A stretch of DNA of 64,000 nt, from the NCBI GenBank assembly GCA_944323245.1, contig CALURT010000006.1, forward strand, positions 1 to 64,000. Direction: 5' to 3'. Shown piece after piece: positions 1-6,651 of this stretch; position 1 is the first letter of the stretch; each line of letters begins with the position of its first letter. A program made the translations under genes and the position numbers. Below the pieces are notes generated by a model. The model was given only the letters and a program-made list of their open reading frames with translations, did not search any database and had not been told where the DNA came from. Origin of the DNA: an uncultured Bacteroidales bacterium. Lineage in GTDB: Bacteria > Bacteroidota > Bacteroidia > Bacteroidales > UBA932.

Positions 1-25
1 GGCCTTTTCAATCCGCCTTGCGGAT

Positions 26-93
26 CGGACAAAAAGTTTTGCAGCCGGAACAAAAAATTGTCGTATCGGCAAAAAAATTTGTTGATACGACAA
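26..93. repeat. Degenerate ~21-bp periodic repeat with an inverted repeat
   Basis: A run of similar units, each beginning cgg/cga and followed by an A-run and T-rich tail, starts at 26, 46, 67 and 88, a spacing of 20-21 bp. Within it, ttgtcgtatc (58-67) and gatacgacaa (84-93) form a perfect 10-bp inverted repeat around a 16-nt loop. No gene explains it. It lies just upstream of a gene remnant and of a second, 33-bp tandem repeat with a similar 'cgacaaaaa' core. Confidence 0.6.
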
Positions 94-99
94 AACAGA

Positions 100-246
100 A
101 GACTCCTGCTGTTCGACACAGGACTCGGGGCGGAAAATTCCATGCTGCCTGTAACAATGGAATCCATGGGTGTGTAGCCTGAAGACATTGACTTCCTGTT
201 TCTGACCCACCTGCACGGAAATCACATCGGAGAACACACATCCTGA
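100..246 (+). pseudogene. Remnant of a metallo-beta-lactamase-fold hydrolase
   Basis: Reading from 103 gives LLFDTGLGAENSMLP, an in-frame TAG at 175-177, then PEDIDFLFLTHLHGNHIGEH and TGA at 244-246. LFDTGLG, the 'PEDID' turn and THLHGNHIG match the start of the metallo-beta-lactamase fold, whose zinc motif is HxHxDH. Here the Asp has become Asn. About 48 codons survive, without start or C-terminus, so this is a decayed fragment. The intact parent could have been a lactonase-like or other MBL hydrolase; the fragment cannot tell which. Confidence 0.75.
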
Positions 247-284
247 ACAGCCATCCGTTTGAGACTGCTTTTTATGGCAGGGAC

Positions 285-383
285 ACCCGAAACATTTTGC
301 TGTTCCCGACAAAAAATGCCCAAAACATTTTGCTGTTTCCGACAAAAAACACCCGAAACATTTTGCCATTTCCGACAAATTTG
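285..383. repeat. Three tandem 33-bp repeats
   Basis: Units start at 285, 318 and 351. Each reads (a/g)ccc(g/a)aaacattttgc followed by a C/T-rich stretch and cgacaaa. The units differ at only a few positions, mostly near their ends. On the minus strand each unit encodes 11 residues such as CRKQQNVLGIF, but no credible gene contains them. There are no spacers, so this is not a CRISPR array. The TTTG of the last unit is placed as the -33 box of the promoter of the following ATPase gene. Confidence 0.85.
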
Positions 384-392
384 GTAGTATTG
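362..392 (+). promoter_or_regulatory. Bacteroidota-type promoter for the AAA ATPase
   Basis: TTTG at 362-365, a 19-bp spacer and TAGTATTG at 385-392 fit the Bacteroidota sigma-70 pattern TTTG-N19-21-TAnnTTTG with one mismatch. The ATG at 415 is about 22 bp downstream. The -33 box lies inside the third 33-bp repeat. Confidence 0.5.
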
Positions 393-414
393 CAAAAAAA
401 TCAATGGACAGAAT

Positions 415-1779
415 ATGGGAAACCGGATATTCAAACGCAAGATTTATGAGCGGATGCTCAAATGGAAACGGGAAAGCAGCGGTCATACCGCCCTCCTGAT
501 AAAAGGAGCGAGACGTATCGGGAAATCCACCATCGCGGAAACATTTGCCCGACAAGAATATGAATCATACATAATCATCGATTTTTCTATTGCCGACGAT
601 GCTGTCAAGGAACTTTTTCTGCATATCTCGGATTTGAACTACTTTTTCCTGAGATTGCAGTCATTGACAGGTGTATCATTGCATGAACGCAAGTCTGTAA
701 TCATCTTTGACGAAGTCCAGCTTTATCCTATTGCCCGTCAGGCCATCAAACATTTAGTAAAAGACCACAGATACGACTATATTGAAACCGGTTCGCTCCT
801 TTCAATCAAAAAAAATGTAAAAAACATAGTAATTCCGAGCGAAGAGACTCGGATTTCAATGTATCCCATGGATTATGAAGAATTTCTATGGGCTACAGGA
901 AAAACCGGTTCATACGAATTGATCAGATATTCATACGAAAATTTCAAGGCATTAGGAGATGCTGTAAACCGTGAGATGATGAGGGAATTCCGCCTGTACA
1001 TGCTCGTCGGGGGAATGCCGCAGGCAGTTAATGCCTATCTTGAATCAAACGATTTCTCGACAATCGACAGCGTAAAACGGAACATTCTCGAACTGTATAT
1101 TGATGACTTTCGGAAAATAGATCCGTCCGGACGTATTTCCCGACTGTTTTCTTCGATACCTGCAGAACTTTCCCGCAATGTCATGCGGTACAAAATCGGC
1201 AGCGTTATCGAAAACGCCACAGCATCGAGACTCAGCGAACTGTTGATGGACATGGCCGATTCCATGACTGTGAACTTTGCCTACCATGCAAACGATCCGA
1301 ACGTAGGTTTCGCTCTTCATGCCGACTACAATTGTTTCAAAATGTTCCTTGCCGATACCGGACTGTTCGTGACTTTGGCTTTTATGGACAAGGATTATAC
1401 TGAAAACGAGATATACAGAAAGCTCCTGTCCGACAAACTCGGGACCGATTTGGGCTATGTGTATGAAAATGTTGTGGCTCAGATGCTGAAAAGTGCAGGA
1501 AATGAACTTTTCTACTATACCTTCAAGGAAAACGGCCCTATGCCATCCGGTGAAGAGGGGCCGGTCCGCAGCTATGAAATCGATTTCATGTTGTCCCGTA
1601 ACAATAAAATCTGCCCTGTCGAAATAAAATCATCCGGATACAATTCCCATAAATCGCTTGACAGATTCCATGAAAAATATTCAGGCAGGACAATGCAACG
1701 CTATCTTATATACACAAAAGACCTCAAAAAGGACAAGGACATCCTTTGCCTTCCGGCATACATGTCGGCTATGATTTAG
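415..1779 (+). CDS. AAA ATPase with C-terminal DUF4143 domain
   Basis: A 454-aa member of the AAA_14/DUF4143 ATPase group. Residues 31-38 (GARRIGKS) are the Walker A loop, 95-100 (VIIFDE) the Walker B and 122-129 (YIETGSLL) a sensor-like strand. The C-terminal third carries the DUF4143 signature: GYVYENVVAQML, then EIDFML and PVEIKSS, which resemble the core of a PD-(D/E)XK fold. The family is common and multicopy in Bacteroidales genomes and its cell role is not settled; some members sit in mobile or defence regions. The start at 415 is the first ATG after a good promoter. The gene lies among repeats and pseudogenes yet is itself intact. It ends just before the secreted-protein gene at 1793, which may be cotranscribed. 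Confidence 0.85.
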   Translation: MGNRIFKRKIYERMLKWKRESSGHTALLIKGARRIGKSTIAETFARQEYESYIIIDFSIADDAVKELFLHISDLNYFFLRLQSLTGVSLHERKSVIIFDEVQLYPIARQAIKHLVKDHRYDYIETGSLLSIKKNVKNIVIPSEETRISMYPMDYEEFLWATGKTGSYELIRYSYENFKALGDAVNREMMREFRLYMLVGGMPQAVNAYLESNDFSTIDSVKRNILELYIDDFRKIDPSGRISRLFSSIPAELSRNVMRYKIGSVIENATASRLSELLMDMADSMTVNFAYHANDPNVGFALHADYNCFKMFLADTGLFVTLAFMDKDYTENEIYRKLLSDKLGTDLGYVYENVVAQMLKSAGNELFYYTFKENGPMPSGEEGPVRSYEIDFMLSRNNKICPVEIKSSGYNSHKSLDRFHEKYSGRTMQRYLIYTKDLKKDKDILCLPAYMSAMI

Positions 1780-1792
1780 AGTTTTGATTGCC

Positions 1793-2455
1793 ATGACAAC
1801 GAATAAACCGAACACTTTCTTGATTTTGTTTTTTGCGCTTACCTTGTTCACCATGCTGAGTCCGGTCCAAATCAGGGCCGAAGTTTCCTTAAAGGACACT
1901 CTGTACAGGAAGGGAAATGAATATTGCGTCTATATTGACAGGGACTGCAATTCCGCCAATATCAAGAAATTTATTGACAGGATAAACATCGACAGATACG
2001 TATCAACTGATATCCAACACCAAATCGGGAAAATGAGAGACAACGGGATACGGCTGTCCCATTTTGATCTCGGTCATCTTGAAGGCACTTACATCCGTTT
2101 GAGAACCATAGGAGGAGAAAAAGTGACCACCGGATATATGCCGCACATAACCTACATCTCCGATTCCTTGATAGTGTGGCACGAACTCGATTCATGGCCA
2201 TACGCCATCCAAAATGTAGAATGTATTCAGTCGGGCACCACTGTTGTGGAAACCATATCTTATTCAGGCAAATCTGTTATTTTCACCATAACGGAAACCG
2301 ACTTTGAAAAAAGGGTAATCGAAATCAGGACTGACGACGAAGGATATGTCCCGAAAGGGCTTTATGTACATTCGGCGACGGCCAACTGTTTCCCTCATAT
2401 AGTATGGGAATGCGACGGCGAGCCTGACGGCATCAGACTGCCGTTTGAAGATTAA
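1793..2455 (+). CDS. Secreted protein of unknown function
   Basis: Not recognised. The ATG at 1793 gives 220 aa; a TTG at 1784 would add three residues. The N-terminus (MTTNKPNTFLILFFALTLF...QIRAEV) is a clear Sec signal peptide without a lipobox, so the product should be periplasmic or secreted. The mature part is soluble, with several acidic and aromatic stretches and scattered Cys (for example YCVYIDRDC), and no motif I can name. It begins 13 bp after the DUF4143 ATPase stop, which suggests cotranscription. A degraded Fic gene follows. Composition is somewhat AT-rich like its neighbours. Confidence 0.6.
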   Translation: MTTNKPNTFLILFFALTLFTMLSPVQIRAEVSLKDTLYRKGNEYCVYIDRDCNSANIKKFIDRINIDRYVSTDIQHQIGKMRDNGIRLSHFDLGHLEGTYIRLRTIGGEKVTTGYMPHITYISDSLIVWHELDSWPYAIQNVECIQSGTTVVETISYSGKSVIFTITETDFEKRVIEIRTDDEGYVPKGLYVHSATANCFPHIVWECDGEPDGIRLPFED

Positions 2456-2468
2456 ATGTCACACCAAG

Positions 2469-2494
2469 GTAAAATAAAGAAATTTTTATTTTAC
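2469..2494. repeat. AT-only inverted repeat after the secreted-protein gene
   Basis: gtaaaataaa (2469-2478) and tttattttac (2485-2494) are perfectly complementary around a 6-nt loop. A further gtaaaatttttatt copy follows near 2509. The stem has almost no G/C, so it would be a weak terminator. It may equally mark an insertion scar next to the Fic remnant. Confidence 0.4.
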
Positions 2495-2520
2495 TTTTAA
2501 TACATAAAGTAAAATTTTTA

Positions 2521-2763
2521 TTCCTCCGCATCATGAATATGTACTTGACTTAATGTCTGATTTGGATTCTTTTCTAAACAACACTGAAATACATGTTCCG
2601 GCTCTCATAAAAATACTTTCTCGTAGGAATAGAACAAACTTCAGAACAGGCCGTAAAGACACTATCGGAAGTGTTGAGATTCAATTTGGTGAATCTGACA
2701 CAGCGAAGCCGCAACAGGACATTTGTATTTGACCGATACCTGAACTTGTTTATCAACGAATAA
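2521..2763 (+). pseudogene. Fic-family protein remnant (deleted and frameshifted)
   Basis: Two pieces of a Fic/Doc-type protein are joined out of frame. From about 2523 the frame of 2529 reads PPHHEYVLDLMSDLDSFL and then EIHVPALIKI, the helices that precede the Fic HPFxxGNG motif. The motif itself is absent. From about 2635 a different frame reads SEQAVKTLSEVLRFNLVNL, then RNRTFVFDRYLNLF and a stop at 2761-2763, matching the C-terminal winged-helix tail of this family. The AMPylation core is therefore deleted and the halves are in different frames. No functional product is possible. Confidence 0.75.
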
Positions 2764-2828
2764 ACCGCCTGAAAGGAACTGATTTCAGGAATTTTCGTAA
2801 ATTTGGCATCGGTACGAACTAAAACGAC

Positions 2829-3440
2829 ATGCAAATGAAACGTTACATTTTATCTGCTGCACTGCTGTTGGGAATCCTGACGGCGTGCTCGAACACTCAA
2901 GACACTACGGATATGAGTAAGAATGAAACAATTGAAAATCTGAAGACCCGCAGGGCAATCCGCTCCTACCAGAGCACTGTCCCTGACAAGGAACTGCTTG
3001 CGCAGGTCATCGAGGCGGGCACATACGCCCCTACAGGAATGGGAAGGCAATCCCCTATCATCGTCGCCGTCACTGACAAGGCTGTCCGCGACAGGCTTTC
3101 GCAACTCAATGCGGCCGTGATGGGCGCTGACAACGATCCGTTCTACGGAGCTCCGGCCGTGCTCGTCGTGCTTGCCGACAGAAGCGTTCCGACATACCTG
3201 TACGACGGGTCCCTTGTTATGGGCAACCTCATGAACGCCGCCCATGCACTCGGCTTGGGGACATGCTGGATACACAGGGCCAAGGAAGTCTTTGACAGCG
3301 AAGAGGGCAAGGCATTGCTCAAGGAATGGGGCATAGAAGGCGACTACGAAGGTATCGGGAACTGCATCATCGGCTATCCGGCGCAGGAAAATCCTCAACC
3401 GAAACCCCGCAAGGAAAACTATGTCTATTATGTAGAATAA
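2829..3440 (+). CDS. Nitroreductase-family lipoprotein
   Basis: 203 aa. MQMKRYILSAALLLGILTAC is a lipoprotein signal with LTAC at the cleavage site, so the enzyme should be membrane-anchored outside the cytoplasm, which is unusual for a flavin oxidoreductase. After residue 30 comes a typical FMN nitroreductase: NLKTRRAIRSY, EAGTYAPTGMGRQSP, GAPAVLVVLA and LGLGTCWIHRA. Substrates cannot be told from sequence. An internal ATG at the codon of MSKNETIENLK would give a cytoplasmic form of ordinary length; the longer reading is preferred because the signal and lipobox are complete. It stands alone, followed by a block of stem-loops. A second, signal-less nitroreductase is at 21233-21766. Confidence 0.85.
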   Translation: MQMKRYILSAALLLGILTACSNTQDTTDMSKNETIENLKTRRAIRSYQSTVPDKELLAQVIEAGTYAPTGMGRQSPIIVAVTDKAVRDRLSQLNAAVMGADNDPFYGAPAVLVVLADRSVPTYLYDGSLVMGNLMNAAHALGLGTCWIHRAKEVFDSEEGKALLKEWGIEGDYEGIGNCIIGYPAQENPQPKPRKENYVYYVE

Positions 3441-3459
3441 CAATAATCAGCGAGCCACC

Positions 3460-3694
3460 GTTAAGGAGCAGCCTTATGGCTGCGACGAGCCCCCAGCGAG
3501 GGGGCGAATGGGGGGGGTGGCGCCCCTTAACAAGTCGGGAGCGGTTTATGAGAATGTCCGGTGGACATTCGAAAGCGAGCAGGGTCGCAATAGCGACTGG
3601 GGATTAAGGAAAATGGGATTTCATGGAAATCCTTAACGACAGTTCGACGAATTCCTTAATCCTGAGCAACATAAATTCGTCGGACTGACGTTAA
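3460..3694. repeat. Array of perfect stem-loops between nitroreductase and mscL
   Basis: No coding signal. The block is packed with inverted repeats: gttaagg/ccttaac (3460-3466 with 3525-3531) encloses two hairpins, gcagcc-ttat-ggctgc (3468-3483) and gccccc-agcga-gggggc (3489-3505). Next come gaatgtcc-ggt-ggacattc (3552-3570), gtcgc-aata-gcgac (3584-3597) and ggattt/aaatcc (3616-3632). Last is a 21-nt pair, 3633-3653 with 3674-3694, with 19 Watson-Crick pairs, one G-U and one mismatch. It also has an 8-G run at 3510-3517. The motif ttaagg/ccttaa recurs at the edges of several stems. It could be a structured RNA, a palindromic mobile element or a terminator/leader region. Confidence 0.75.
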
Positions 3695-3700
3695 AATATT

Positions 3701-4141
3701 ATGAAACTTCTGAATGAATTCAAGACATTCGCCATGCGAGGCAATGTCATAGACATGGCCGTCGGTGTGATAATGGGAGGAGCTTTCGGAAAAATCGTCA
3801 GCTCATTGGTAAACGACGTCATCATGCCGCCTATCGGCGTACTCGTCGGCGGAGTGGACTTCAAAGACCTGTCCATTACCCTTAAAAAGGCAGTAATAGA
3901 TGCCAACGGAATCGAAACGGCGCCAGCCGTGACTTTGAACTACGGAATGTTCCTGCAGAACACCTTCGATTTCCTGATCATCGCCTTCGTGATATTCATG
4001 ATGGTCAAGGGGCTCAATGCCTTGATGAAGAAGAAGGAAGAAGCTCCTGCACCTGCTCCGGCCAAGCCTGAGCTTACGGCTGACCAGAAACTTCTGACGG
4101 AAATCCGCGACATCCTCAAGGAAAAAGCCGGAGAAAAATAA
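3701..4141 (+). CDS. mscL: Large-conductance mechanosensitive channel MscL
   Basis: 146 aa, the normal size. The N-terminal amphipathic helix and first transmembrane helix ([20 protein letters not shown], then [19 protein letters not shown]) are the MscL signature. A second membrane span ([19 protein letters not shown]) is followed by a charged cytoplasmic helix after an Ala/Pro linker. The pentameric channel opens under membrane tension to release osmolytes during hypo-osmotic shock. Its stop codon overlaps the ATG of the downstream epimerase by one base (TAATG), so the two are translationally coupled. The transcript must start inside or upstream of the stem-loop block at 3460-3694. Confidence 0.97.
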   Translation: MKLLNEFKTFAMRGNVIDMAVGVIMGGAFGKIVSSLVNDVIMPPIGVLVGGVDFKDLSITLKKAVIDANGIETAPAVTLNYGMFLQNTFDFLIIAFVIFMMVKGLNALMKKKEEAPAPAPAKPELTADQKLLTEIRDILKEKAGEK

Positions 4142-5343
4142 TGGGGACAACCTCTCGCCGGGATTTTCTGAAACGGGCCGGGCTGATCTCGGCCGCCGCA
4201 TTGGTTGCGCCGACGGGGCTGCCGGCTTTTGACAAAGCCGGCAACATTGCCGGAGGCAATGCCGGGACTCCGTCCCGCCCCGTCGGCAGCAACGCTTCAA
4301 AAGGCCGCCTGACACTCGAATGGGAAGACTTCACCGGCATCCTGAAACATACCTTCACCATTTCAGGCTCGTCCCGCAGCAGCACTCCGATTGTCCTGAC
4401 ACGGATTACGTGGAACGGGATTACCGGATACGGGGAAGCGTCGATGCCTCCGTACCTCGGTGAGACATCTGCGTCCGTGAACGAGTTTCTGAAAAGAGTC
4501 CGTGCAGACGTACTCCCGAAATTCGACGACCCGTTCAGGATTCAGGAAATCATGGAGTCCGTGGACAGTCTTGCCACGAACAACACTGCCGCCAAGGCAT
4601 CCGTAGACATTGCCCTGCACGATCTTACGGGGCGGATAATGGGACAGCCGTGGTGGAAAATCTGGGGATTTTCACCCGAAAATACGCCCTGCACCTCTTT
4701 CACCATAGGTTACGATGCCGATGACGACGTCGTAAGGGAGAAAACGCGGGAAGCCTCATGGGCAAAAGTCCTGAAAGTAAAATTGGGAATGGGCAATGAC
4801 AAGGACAGACGCATGATAAACCTGATAAGGGAGACCGCCCCGGACGTACCGGTGTATGTGGATGCCAATCAGGGATGGAAAGACCGCTCCGAGACATTGG
4901 AAATGATAGAATGGCTTGCCGGAAAAGGAGTAGTGATGGTGGAACAGCCGCTGTCAAAATACGACCTTGACGGTCACGCATGGCTGACGGAGCGAAGCCC
5001 GTTGCCGATAATAGCCGACGAATCATGCCAAAGGCTTACCGACATCCCCCGGCTCAAGGGAGCATTCCACGGAATAAACATCAAACTCATGAAATGCACC
5101 GGCATGAGGGAGGCAAGGGAAATGATTACCCTTGCAAAAGCCTTGGGCATGAGGCTGATGATCGGTTGCATGACGGAAACTTCCGTAGCCATTTCAGCTG
5201 CCTCCCAGCTTTCTCCGGAAATGGAATGGGCCGACCTCGACGGTAACGTCCTACTTGCCAACGACTGTTTCTCAGGGATGAAACTCACCGACGGCAAGAT
5301 CACCCTTTCCGATGCAGCAGGCATCGGTGTCAATCCTGTATAA
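4141..5343 (+). CDS. Tat-exported dipeptide epimerase (enolase superfamily)
   Basis: 400 aa. SRRDFLKR at residues 5-12 followed by a hydrophobic Ala-rich stretch is a twin-arginine signal, so a folded metalloenzyme is exported. The rest is a muconate-lactonizing-type enolase-superfamily barrel. The KxK pair is at 212-214 (KVK), metal ligands at D241 (YVDANQGW), E268 (VEQPL) and D293 (ADES), and the opposite-face lysine at K315 (INIKLMK). This arrangement is that of L-Ala-D/L-Glu and related dipeptide epimerases, which act on murein peptides. Specificity for Ala-Glu is inferred, not shown. It is coupled to mscL by a one-base overlap, an uncommon partnership. Confidence 0.85.
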   Translation: MGTTSRRDFLKRAGLISAAALVAPTGLPAFDKAGNIAGGNAGTPSRPVGSNASKGRLTLEWEDFTGILKHTFTISGSSRSSTPIVLTRITWNGITGYGEASMPPYLGETSASVNEFLKRVRADVLPKFDDPFRIQEIMESVDSLATNNTAAKASVDIALHDLTGRIMGQPWWKIWGFSPENTPCTSFTIGYDADDDVVREKTREASWAKVLKVKLGMGNDKDRRMINLIRETAPDVPVYVDANQGWKDRSETLEMIEWLAGKGVVMVEQPLSKYDLDGHAWLTERSPLPIIADESCQRLTDIPRLKGAFHGINIKLMKCTGMREAREMITLAKALGMRLMIGCMTETSVAISAASQLSPEMEWADLDGNVLLANDCFSGMKLTDGKITLSDAAGIGVNPV

Positions 5344-5387
5344 GGTACCTGTACTGTATAGCGGCGTCGCACGGTATTACCGCCACG

Positions 5388-5426
5388 AAAAAAGGAGTAT
5401 GGTCCAAAAGTTTTGGGCCACACTCC
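5388..5426 (-). terminator. Rho-independent terminator of galE
   Basis: On the minus strand ggagtgtggccc pairs with ggaccatactcc (plus-strand arms 5394-5405 and 5415-5426, with two G-U pairs) around a 9-nt loop, and is followed by six T (plus 5388-5393). It sits about 24 bp after the galE stop and also separates galE from the convergent epimerase gene. Confidence 0.8.
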
Positions 5427-5449
5427 CCTCAATATTCAACCGAATGTTC

Positions 5450-6526
5450 TTACTTGCCGGCAATATGGCATTCCCACTGCCATGCGGATTTCAAGGTATC
5501 CTCCAAAGAGCGTTCAGCCTTCCAGCCAAGCTCCTTGTTGGCAAGGGAGGTATCTGCCCAGATAGCAGTGATGTCGCCTTCCCTGCGAGGAGCGAACTTG
5601 TAATTCAGTTTCAGATTGTTGACTTTCTCGAATTTGGTCACAAGTTCGAGCACGGACACCGGACGGCCTGTCCCGACGTTGAAAATCTCGTAATTCTTCT
5701 TCATCTTTCCGTCGAGCATCCTTGCGACTGCAGCGACATGTGCCTTGGCAAGGTCTACTACATCGATATAGTCCCTCAGGCATGTGCCGTCAGGTGTAGG
5801 GTAATCGTTTCCGAATATGCTCAGACATTCCCTCTTTCCGATGGCGGTCTGGGTGATATAAGGTACAAGATTGTTCGGGACACCTCTCGGGAGTTCTCCG
5901 ATAAGGGCTGAAGGATGGGCTCCGATAGGATTGAAGTACCTCAACGCTATGCCTTTGACCGGACCAAGGGCCGAAGTTCCCGCATTCACAGTGTCTCCGT
6001 AAGCGGAAGTTGCACGCACAACGTCAGCCAGAATATCCTCGCAGATCTGTTTCGTCGCCCCATAGGAACACATTGCCGGCTGGCGAGGGGATTCCTCCGT
6101 CACAGGGAGCTTGTCGGTCTCACCGTAGACAGTGGCAGACGAAGAAAACAGAACGTTGCATCCACCGTGATTCTTGGCGGCATCGAGGATGTTCAGGAAT
6201 GAAATCAGATTGTTCTTATAATATTTGATAGGTTCGGCAACGGATTCTCCTACAGCCTTGAATGCAGCGAAATGGATTACCGCATCGATTTTGTACTTGG
6301 AGAAAAGTCCTTCCACATGAGGTGCGTTGCAGCAGTCGATCATCTCAAAAGGGATGTCATTCCTGCCGGTAATCTTTTTCACGCCTTCGAAGCATGTCAT
6401 GTCGCAGTTCGACAGATTGTCCGCAACCACAACGTCATATCCGGCTTCAATCAGCTCAACTGTCACATGACTGCCGATGTATCCGGCCCCGCCGGACACC
6501 AATACACGTTTTACATTCTGACTCAT
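5450..6526 (-). CDS. galE: UDP-glucose 4-epimerase GalE
   Basis: 358 aa. An extended short-chain dehydrogenase: residues 12-20 (GGAGYIGSH) form the NAD-binding Rossmann loop, the serine stretch FSSSATVYG lies before the catalytic Y155xxxK159 pair (SYGATK), and the C-terminal substrate domain has RYFNPIGAHPSG-like and DGTCLRDYIDVVDLA segments. It interconverts UDP-glucose and UDP-galactose for sugar catabolism and surface glycans. Slightly longer than the E. coli enzyme (338 aa), with an insert near 170-185. The gene is monocistronic, has its own terminator, and is divergent from dacB. A -7 box for it is at 6578-6585. Confidence 0.95.
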   Translation of the reverse strand: MSQNVKRVLVSGGAGYIGSHVTVELIEAGYDVVVADNLSNCDMTCFEGVKKITGRNDIPFEMIDCCNAPHVEGLFSKYKIDAVIHFAAFKAVGESVAEPIKYYKNNLISFLNILDAAKNHGGCNVLFSSSATVYGETDKLPVTEESPRQPAMCSYGATKQICEDILADVVRATSAYGDTVNAGTSALGPVKGIALRYFNPIGAHPSALIGELPRGVPNNLVPYITQTAIGKRECLSIFGNDYPTPDGTCLRDYIDVVDLAKAHVAAVARMLDGKMKKNYEIFNVGTGRPVSVLELVTKFEKVNNLKLNYKFAPRREGDITAIWADTSLANKELGWKAERSLEDTLKSAWQWECHIAGK

Positions 6527-6577
6527 AATTATTTTCGATTTAATTTATAGATTTCCTGCATTCCGGGCTATCAGGTA

Positions 6578-6585
6578 CAAAGTTA
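6578..6585 (-). promoter_or_regulatory. -7 box for galE
   Basis: The minus strand reads TAACTTTG, a perfect TAnnTTTG Bacteroidota -7 element, about 50 bp upstream of the galE ATG. I see no good -33 TTTG at 19-21 bp, so only the -7 half is supported. Confidence 0.4.
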
Positions 6586-6593
6586 TAAAAATA

Positions 6594-6625
6594 ATTGAAG
6601 AATATGTATGCAAATTGTAATTTTG
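6594..6625 (+). promoter_or_regulatory. Promoter for dacB; fixes its start
   Basis: ATTG (6594-6597), a 20-bp spacer and TAATTTTG (6618-6625) fit the Bacteroidota promoter pattern. Transcription would begin near 6633, so an upstream in-frame ATG at 6595 cannot be the start. The ATG at 6652 follows about 20 nt of leader. Confidence 0.55.
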
Positions 6626-6651
6626 CCGAAAACACGGAAAAACGGAAAACA

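Noticed and set aside
285..383. Possible CRISPR array
   Set aside because: The 33-bp units are directly adjacent without spacers and no cas gene is in the window.
222..440. Minus-strand open reading frame with 11-residue repeats (CRKQQNVLGIF type)
   Set aside because: It is only the translation of the tandem DNA repeat, overlaps the ATPase start and its promoter, and has no start signal of its own.
2850..3443. Long minus-strand reading frame opposite the nitroreductase lipoprotein
   Set aside because: Translation looks random, and the plus strand has a complete enzyme with motifs.
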